Part shown: positions 57,260 through 64,000 of the stretch, in pieces
How positions within the stretch are numbered: the stretch's first letter is position 1
Layout of the letters: each line of letters opens with the position of its first letter
Source of the DNA: Azorinus chamasolen
Lineage: Eukaryota; Mollusca; Bivalvia; Cardiida; Solecurtidae
Length of the DNA: 64,000 nucleotides
NCBI GenBank assembly: GCA_963576725.1
Contig: OY755244.1
Location: 85,431,121-85,495,120, forward strand
Direction: 5' to 3'
Notes under the pieces: model-generated
Told to the model about the DNA's origin: nothing
Seen by the model: only the letters and a program-made list of their open reading frames with translations
The model's database searches: none
Program-made: the position numbers and the translations under genes

Positions 57260-58640
57260 GGAATAAATAACAAAACCGAATGAGTTCGTCATTTAATGAG
57301 AAAAATAAAAGAATGAAGGTATAATCTAAATACCAAATTAAGGATTCATAAAAAGCATTTCCTTTACAATATGTAACATAATGTATGACTAGTGCGATAT
57401 TATAGTTTTGAAATATATTGATGTATATTAATCGGCGCGTACATATCCAGGAAGAGCTCTTTTCTCGCTAATAGTATTATTACTGTGTATACGCTTACAT
57501 ACAAAAATGTACATATACTAGAATTAAGAACAGGCATACTAGTTCGACTTGATCGCTTAAAGTTAAAACACCTAACCATTTGCCTACACCATACCACATC
57601 TCAAAAGCCTCTCACATATCTATCCTGAACGCTTAAGAAGCAAAATACAATGGTCACATATGGTATTGCAAATATAAAGATATATTTACACATTAATATA
57701 TGTTTTGCTATGATTGGTCTATCTGTGTATTGACCCGTGTCCTCACTGTGACAAAACTAATGTCTTCTCAGATAAAGACCTAATGCAAGTTTGGTTTTCC
57801 GATTCGATCAAACTTTTGAGAAACTATTGAGCGAGTATCAAACAGCTTAGATCTGGATGAAAAGTCGTGGATAGCGGGATAAGGGTTGAATTATGTTTCT
57901 TAATCGGATACATAAAGATTTTATTTATTTATCGAGCTTTATCTTCATACATGCAAAAACCGCCTTATAAATCTAAACAAATTGTGTGAACTGCAGGCAT
58001 TGATGTTATACAATTCAAAATAATACCTTCATGTATAATTCAAGTTTCGGTAGTACGTAAAACATATTCTGTTCCCACAGCCTTCAATAAATCGACGAAT
58101 CCGCTTTGAGATATCAATGAAAGTAGATGTTCCTAATCAGATAATACATAAAGCCTGAAGAACTTAATGCATGTTTAACTTTAAATTAAAACCGAGTATC
58201 AACACAAATATACCGATTACGCTTTCCGGGTCTCTTACTAAACATTTTTCCTGCATAATTAAAGAATATATCAGACCAAACATACCCAAATTGGGATATG
58301 CTGAATATCATACCATGTGTTATTACGAATTGGTTGTTAGTATTAAAGTATTTCTCTTTCTCTATTTCTTTCTAACGGATGTTTCCCCATGACTCCTGCA
58401 TGGATTTACTTCTCCTGGATTAGCCAAATACTAAGTAACACTGTCTCTGTTTAGTGCTGACTTGTTTAGATATTGATCATGTTTCAGAATGAAATCAGCT
58501 AAACATCCTGAGTGGATCAACACGTCCTTGGTATACTTTGCATCTATTTTTACAACAGCCCTGTTGTCTTTTGTGGTAATATCTAACCGGTCATAGAAAA
58601 GTGAATACAGAAAAAACTTTAATTCGAATGTTTAATATCA
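57260..58640. other. No supported gene
   Basis: AT-rich. A possible decayed TTAA-type MITE lies near 57.78-57.89 kb (AGCTTAGATCTGGATGAAAA, GGGATAAGGGTTGAA). Short frames only. Confidence 0.4.
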
Positions 58641-58649
58641 TAATGAGAA

Positions 58650-58990
58650 TTATTTAGGCAGGTTACTGCATAATGCAGCGAGGGGATCATCCAGAAAAAA
58701 AACCCAGAAGAGCTTTGGGTATGACTTTCATCCAGCATTAAACTACCAGCTGTCTTAACCCATTACATCATAGGCTATTTTTAAATACAGCCTCTTTGAA
58801 TAAATATACTGAAAAGGAGCATTAACTAGAGAAAAGGAAACGTTTAGGATTTTGTAGTTGAAGCCATTGTGATAAATAGAGCTTTTGCTCCTATAGGATC
58901 AAAGTGACTTCTACAGAGTCGTCAAAAGTCGTCAATATGAAGGAAAGGGTTAAGAGCGACAGTGATACTTATTTGAGTGTTAATATTGGT
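58650..58990. mobile_element. Family F MITE carrying a nested TTAA element
   Basis: GGCAGGTTACTGCATAATGC and CCAGCATTAAACTACCAGCT are family-F arms, and GGTGGGGTTTTACTGTA is its right end (to about 59006). It is interrupted at TTAA by the family-J element at 58759-58949. Confidence 0.6.
58759..58949. mobile_element. TTAA-flanked element, family J, nested
   Basis: It starts CCCATTACATCATAGG and ends GTCAATATGAAGGAAAGGG, with TTAA at 58755-58758 and 58950-58953. Its interior matches the reverse of the 42.9-kb copy (AAAAGGAGCATTAACTAGAG, GAGCTTTTGCTCCTATAGG). Confidence 0.75.
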
Positions 58991-59081
58991 GGGGTTTTAC
59001 TGTACATAGAATAACACTTCTTTCAGCAGCATTTGAAGTTATGAACAGTTCAGATTGAAGACGCATGCAATTAATGTTTAA

Positions 59082-59295
59082 ACCTTTACCAATGAATATT
59101 CATGTAAAAACACTGGCATCATGAATACTGATTAGTTGTATTTTAACTGATAGAAAATGTAGAATCAGATATGTATTATTATTTTGTTCATAATCAAACA
59201 GAGCAGACCCTTATCAGACGCTCCCAGCAGTAGGCGTCTGATATGGGCCCTCTCTGTTTGCAAAGGCATTAAATGCGCTTATACTGAGTGAAGGG
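59082..59295. mobile_element. TTAA-type MITE (family D relative)
   Basis: It runs CCTTTACCAATGAATATTCA to ATACTGAGTGAAGGG before TTAA at 59296. Core pieces are GAGCAGACCCTTATCAGACG and GGCGTCTGATATGGGCCC. Confidence 0.6.
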
Positions 59296-59397
59296 TTAAC
59301 TATGTAAATGTCACTTTATAAGTATATTGTGATCACATCCAACATGCTATCAATAATATAATATGACTTGTTTCTTACAGCTTCTGTGGATGTTTAA

Positions 59398-59560
59398 CTC
59401 TTTCTCTACCATTGGAAAATCTGTACAAACAATTTTGATCCAGATGACAAGCCGTGCTATCGATGTCATTAGAATCTAATATGTGTGTAACTGCGACTGT
59501 TTTTGAAATAAAAATGAAGCTGAAAATTGTAGCAAAAGAGAAAACTTGGCAGCGAAAGAG
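59398..59560. mobile_element. TTAA-type MITE (family C, deleted)
   Basis: It runs CTCTTTCTCTACCATTGG to CTTGGCAGCGAAAGAG, with TTAA on the left and TTGA on the right. Its dyad is reduced (TTTTGATCCAGATGACAAGC). Confidence 0.6.
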
Positions 59561-59599
59561 TTGAAGGTACGTCTCAGGAGAATGCGATGATATTTCCTC

Positions 59600-61800
59600 G
59601 CTTTTATGTCTAAAATAATTTATCGACCAAGCATACATTTCTTTATTATATTTACTTCTTTAAACGCTCAACTAAGATCGGCTCTGATTAGCAATCGCAG
59701 CCAGGCATGAAACATCAGGAAATGAACGATTATCAATTTATCTCTGACTAGAGCTGTGATTTGCACATGATTATCTCACCAACTGCGATCTATAAAACCC
59801 AGACTCTGGGATAACTTGCAGTTATGCATTGCTTTCGGCAATGAACCTTTCAAAAGGCCATGCTTTGTAAGCCAACAGCTTTCATAAATGTTCTCTGCCA
59901 TTCTGTGCATATGTTTGCTTTAAGCCCCACTTACTTTTTATTAGGGATACGAATGAACGCTCTTCAGCCAAAATATTGATGATACAGATTCATTATAGCA
60001 TATGCCAATACATGCCCTGATACATAATTCCTATTCATACATAAACATAGTAAATATATAAGACAGGTACAGTTTAATTTGTTATGGTAGATAACAACTA
60101 TCAAAATGATTTTGCAAACAAGACATTATTTGTGTTGTTGTTTTCTAAGTAGACCATATATCAACACTTTTATTTCCAGAATGCATCTAGATATAATCAT
60201 GGATTTTCCGCAAGAACGGATCTAAACATACGAAGTTTCCCCGATAGTAATAAATAACTACCTTAATCTCCGTAATTTGCGCTAACTACCACTTATAGGA
60301 AACTTACTGCTGCGGAAATTTCCCTATTTATCAGGGAGTGGCAAGTATAGATTTTTCGTTATTGGCAAAACGGTTGTGAAATGCCTTATATCGTTTGGTA
60401 CACATTACGTATACTGTTTAGCTGTATCCCATATAACTCGCTCATGTCTCTAAATACACACACTGATTTCACCAATTTGCTCAAAACAGTGTACTCTTTG
60501 ACAAATAGATTACTATTTATTATCTTAAATCAAGAAACAAAACCCATGACGACCGACAGTAATTACTTTGTAAAATGAACGATTTATAGCTAAATTTTAA
60601 AGTATAGTTTATTGAACGTCATCTATAGCTTCACTTTAAATATTATTTTCGATTTGGACATATTTGTGCATATCGGTACAACTTCGCATTATCTAGTAAT
60701 ATAAATAATATATATCTTTCTTGCATGCATATTCATTAACCGAACTTCCTGATTGATAAATTAAAACGTACAACTGAAATTATTAAACTGTACATTGCAT
60801 AAAACGCCCATCGTAATACCCCGAATCATCAAACATTGCATACTTGTTCCGAATGATCTGGTATAGTTTATATCAGGTTGTACGTCGCTTCAACAGTATT
60901 TTCGGTCATATCACGACGTCCATCTAGTTAATGGAGGAAGACCCAAGACAGTTTTACTGTGCACGAACCAAACTGCATATGTTCGTGCAAAGACGAACAA
61001 CCGGGTAGAACCACCGACCTACCGCAAGCCAACTGGAAGGCTTCCTCACATGAAAAATCCAACTGAATGAAGATGCGTTGAACTAAGTCAAAGGTGACAA
61101 TGTCACAGGATATAGGTCTTGAAAAAAGCTAGTGAGTGCAATACCGAAATAACCATGGAATCCTCAATCCCTGCATGCTGGTTTCACTTAAGAGCACTTG
61201 AACCTCATCGACGAATCCAAAGAGTGGTCACAGTACAGGATTTAGTTGAGAAATAAAATAGCTGTTCTTGAAATGTTTAAATTTACGCTTCTTATCTGAA
61301 CCTCTGCTTCATCCATTATGAGACAGTTGAGTAGTATACTTAGTGGGATAAACATTTACACGGGCAGTATTGAATCATTTAGAGTGCACATTTCAGTTTA
61401 ATATAATTACAACTCATTTTTCAAAGTCTTTGGGTATTTCAGAACAAAATGCTGTACATGTGAGCGAGATTATCGCATTGAAGTTGCCTGTCATACCAGG
61501 CAAAGGAAGGAGAATGTAATGTAATAAATATCAAGTAGTCAAAGCATTTACATTGCCATGCACGCGATGGAAAAACCGAATCTGTGAAAGACTGTAAAAA
61601 CAATAAGATACCATTACGAAAATACGTGGTTCGTTTCATTGAGTAATAAAGTCGTTCAATAGGGAACATAATAGCAAAACTTTGCAGTCTTGAATACTTG
61701 TACCAGGATTCGAATACCACCAGAATACAAATATAAACTCCATGTCGCGAAACCACGTCATACTTGTAATGCTTATCTTTGGTAGTACCAGCGCTTCGTT
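59600..61800. other. No supported gene
   Basis: More than 2 kb with frames of at most 105 residues (minus strand 61439-61756) that match nothing I know. A half-dyad (CCAAAGAGTGGTCACAG) at 61.22 kb is shared with 13.74 and 25.29 kb. No exon or RNA gene is supported. Confidence 0.4.
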
Positions 61801-61812
61801 GTCCGTGTTTAA

Positions 61813-62054
61813 CTCTTCGCTTGCTGAATTTTAAAATACATTTCTCCTTCTTTACCCATGCCCTGTTATATAATTACATATATCTTCACTGTGTACAAGT
61901 ATATCACTGTGCAATCACTGCTGCGGGATGCACTGGTTGCACAATCAACTTGTAAATAGTGCAGACCCTGATGAGACAGCTCCTGCAGGAGCTGTCTCAT
62001 CTGAGTCTTCACTATTTACAGGTAGATATATTGACGTGAATAGCAAGCGAAGGG
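61813..62054 (+). mobile_element. TTAA-flanked MITE, family A
   Basis: This 242-bp element has TTAA at 61809-61812 and 62055-62058. The ends are CTCTTCGCTTGCT and AGCAAGCGAAGGG, and the central dyad GACAGCTCCTGCAGGAGCTG is intact. Confidence 0.87.
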
Positions 62055-62155
62055 TTAAGACAACTGACAGTTACTGCTGAATATGCGGTAAATTGAAGTT
62101 TCAGGTCAGTTCTTGACGTCAGATTCCAAATTGATCTAATATATAAGGGTGAGTC

Positions 62156-62745
62156 TGCAATTTTCTCTTTTTGCATTTCTTCTTTTGCTTTCGAGGGATC
62201 ACCAATTTTCAGAATATATGTACTTCACAACAGCAGGTGTTAAGTGCTTGTGTGGCGGCCGTAAAAAGTCGCCCCGTACTTCATTCTCAGTGTTGTTATA
62301 TTTTCTGGTCCTTCGGGATCATAAGTTTTAATGTTATTAGTTTTGAAAATTGAATACTGCTTAAGCCGGTGCTAGGGGGCGTGAGTAGTGTTGCACTTTT
62401 AATTACTACTCATGTACAGACTCAATAAAACCGAGTCTGCAATTTTCTCTTTTTGCATTTCTTCTTTTGCTTTCGAGGGATCACCCATTTTCAGAATTTA
62501 TGAATAATTCAATATATATTCTGAAAGTGGGAGATCCTTCGAAAACAAAAGTTGCAATGCCAAAAGAGAAAATTGCAAATGCGGTTTTATTGAGTCTGTT
62601 CATGAGTAGTAATTAAAAGTGAAACACTACTCACGCCCCCCTAGCACCGGCTTAAGCATTATTCAATTTTCAAAACTCATACCATCAACACTAATGATCC
62701 CGAAAGACCACAAAATATAACAACACTGAGAATGAGGTGTGCTAC
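62156..62745. repeat. R-family repeats as a large inverted pair
   Basis: A plus-oriented copy (62156-62505) faces a minus-oriented copy (62519-62745) across about 15 bp near 62512. Paired blocks include CTTAAGCCGGTGCTAGGGGG with CCCCCCTAGCACCGGCTTAAG, CGAGTCTGCAATTTTCTC, and TTCAGAAT/ATTCTGAA. Arms are about 220-260 bp. The plus copy repeats its own start (TTTTCTCTTTTTGCATTTC at 62161 and 62443). The two 60-residue frames are not genes. Confidence 0.75.
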
Positions 62746-62914
62746 ACCATTTGTTTTATTATGTAAAATGTTCTTTCAAAGCATTACTACAGTAACAAAC
62801 AGTTTGATCCGGATGAGACACCGAATTATTCACATTGTTTGCATGGGTAATCGAAGATGTGACAATGGCAGCAGAAGAGTTTAATGAACTTCAAGAAATA
62901 GCTGATATAAATTC

Positions 62915-63275
62915 TGAAGGGAGGTGATCCCCCGAAAGCAAAAATTGCAACACAAAAGAAGAAAATTGCAGACTCGGTTTTATTGAGTCTGTTCATGAGC
63001 AGTAATTGAAAGTGCAACACTGCTCACGCCCCCCTAGCACCGGCTTAAGTGGTATTCAATTTTCAGAACAAGAAGTACTGAAATTCATGATCTCGAAGGA
63101 TCAGAAGGTACAACAACACTGAGAATGAAGTACGGGTGACGTTTTACGGCCGCCACACAAGCATTTAAAACCTGCTGTTGTGAAGATTATAAATTCGGAA
63201 GGGATGTGATCCCCCGAAAGCAAAAATTGCAACACAAAAAGAGAAAAATGCAGACTCGGTTTTATTGGGTCAAAT
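62915..63275 (-). repeat. R-family repeat, one copy plus a partial second
   Basis: GATCCCCCGAAAGCAAAAAT begins a copy at about 62928 and again at 63210, so the order is copy, then truncated copy, in the same orientation. The first includes TTTTACGGCCGCCACACAAG. The repeats at 62.16-63.28 kb therefore form a local cluster. Confidence 0.65.
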
Positions 63276-63434
63276 TCGAACATTCAATGTATGGACAAGA
63301 AAAAGCATACAAGCATTGTTGACCGATCTTGTTTTAATATGCATTCATTAATACATTTAAGTCCGTTAGTTAGTGGTATTCAATATCTACTGATAAATGG
63401 GCCACATGAAGTCGTATACACCTGTCAGTCTTAA

Positions 63435-63620
63435 CTCCTTCAGTGCCTTGAAAACGGGCCGGTGATATCTTGTGCAAACAGTTTGGATTCAGATGAGAAG
63501 CCGAGTAACTCAAAGCCTCATCTGGATTTAAACTGTTTGACCCTCTGTTTATCTTTTTTACAAATAAATTAAAGAAACACATACTCTATCTTGAATCAAA
63601 TGCAGCAGACGACAATTCTT
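63435..63620. mobile_element. TTAA-type MITE (family H), partial
   Basis: CTCCTTCAGTGCCTTGAAAA follows TTAA at 63431. The core CAAACAGTTTGGATTCAGAT, then GAGAAGCCGAGTAACTC and CTGTTTGACCCTCTG, matches the element at 12.13-12.28 kb. The right terminus was not identified. Confidence 0.55.
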
Positions 63621-63743
63621 GCACTATAGTGTTGATATGTTGCAAATGTTTAGTAGTGACAAGTATCCATATACTTTAAGGAAAACCCGTGCAGATCCTA
63701 TTTTGGAACCCATCCATTTTCACATAGAGGGAGCTCAGTATAC

Positions 63744-63863
63744 ATCATATTTGCTGGTATAAATGAAAAATAGTAAAGTCAAACAGGAAAAGCCACACAC
63801 AAAACGCCACCATCACCAGAACACCGACAGAAAGCAATTTATACAGCAATTTATACACATTCA

Positions 63864-63946
<83 letters not shown>

Positions 63947-64000
63947 GAGAAAGCCACATACAAGACGCAACCACCACAAAGACATCGATAGACAGCAAGT
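63744..64000 (-). mobile_element. Naiad 3' tails with long (AC)n, cut by window end
   Basis: On the minus strand, AAAGCCACACACAAAACGCC and GAACACCGACAGAAAGC are the reverse of the Naiad 3' terminus (TCGGTGTT, GTTGCGTC, GTGGCTTT, GACTTTACTA). After an (AC)n tract of about 77 bp (63867-63943), a second copy of the same end (AAAGCCACATACAAGACGC) starts and runs off the window. The 72-residue C/V frame is the microsatellite. Confidence 0.75.

Noticed and set aside
1381..62054. A CRISPR-like array from the many short palindromes
   Set aside because: The repeats are dispersed, differently oriented, flanked by TTAA or TA, and in animal-type DNA. They are MITEs.

Overview
The window reads as non-genic nuclear DNA of an animal. 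It is AT-rich, with no recognisable host exon or multi-exon gene, no rRNA, no intact tRNA and no bacterial-style gene packing. Almost everything identifiable is a transposable element, a satellite or a microsatellite. The most informative feature is a family of Penelope-like retroelements with an N-terminal GIY-YIG endonuclease and a C-terminal reverse transcriptase (the Naiad type), whose reading frame is crossed by in-frame UGA codons. Naiads with several selenocysteines are known from clams and spiders. Together with the many short palindromic repeats and a roughly 145-bp TAACTC-type tandem repeat, this makes a bivalve mollusc the best guess, but the species cannot be named from this sequence.

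Layout. 1-5.4 kb: short TTAA-flanked palindromic MITEs, one nested in another MITE. 5.4-9.3 kb: homopolymer and microsatellite tracts and a 1.07-kb foldback element carrying CRE-like sites. 9.3-22 kb: more MITEs, a 56-60-bp satellite at 10.2 kb, TA-flanked MITEs at 13.6, 15.6 and 20.0 kb, and microsatellites at 21.5 kb. 23.1-23.7 kb: an inverted 3' fragment of a Naiad. 25.5-36.3 kb: the centrepiece, a head-to-tail Naiad array with an exact 4206-bp period, made of one 5'-truncated copy followed by two full-length copies. 36.4-48 kb: MITEs, a 3' fragment of a second Naiad subfamily, the 145-bp tandem repeat, and a tRNA-derived SINE head at 42.55 kb. 48.5-50 kb: a 5'-truncated copy of the second Naiad subfamily on the minus strand, abutting a 42-bp minisatellite. 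51.2-56.2 kb: a duplicated composite repeat with Naiad 3' tails, joined tail-to-tail in one copy. 56.2-57.3 kb: a mariner/IS630-type DNA transposon with an internally deleted transposase. 57-64 kb: MITEs, a large inverted repeat at 62.2-62.7 kb, and another Naiad 3' fragment with a long (AC)n at the window end.

How the central system works (partly inference). Each full unit encodes one 1063-residue protein from an ATG at 28269 (32475 in the second unit) to a TAG at 31460 (35666). UGA occurs at residues 137, 148, 436 and 574. The first three sit where related endonucleases and the linker CxC motif carry cysteines; the fourth sits where I expect one. All four are conserved in both full units, while the rest of the frame is open. 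I read them as selenocysteine codons, not decay. A SECIS-like stem begins seven bases after the TAG. The upstream copy in each tandem pair may act as a pseudo-LTR supplying leader sequence; a GTAAGT donor in its 3' UTR and an acceptor just before the ATG fit that idea. A conserved 3'-UTR block shared with every other Naiad fragment that reaches this region is a candidate recognition structure for the element's own protein.
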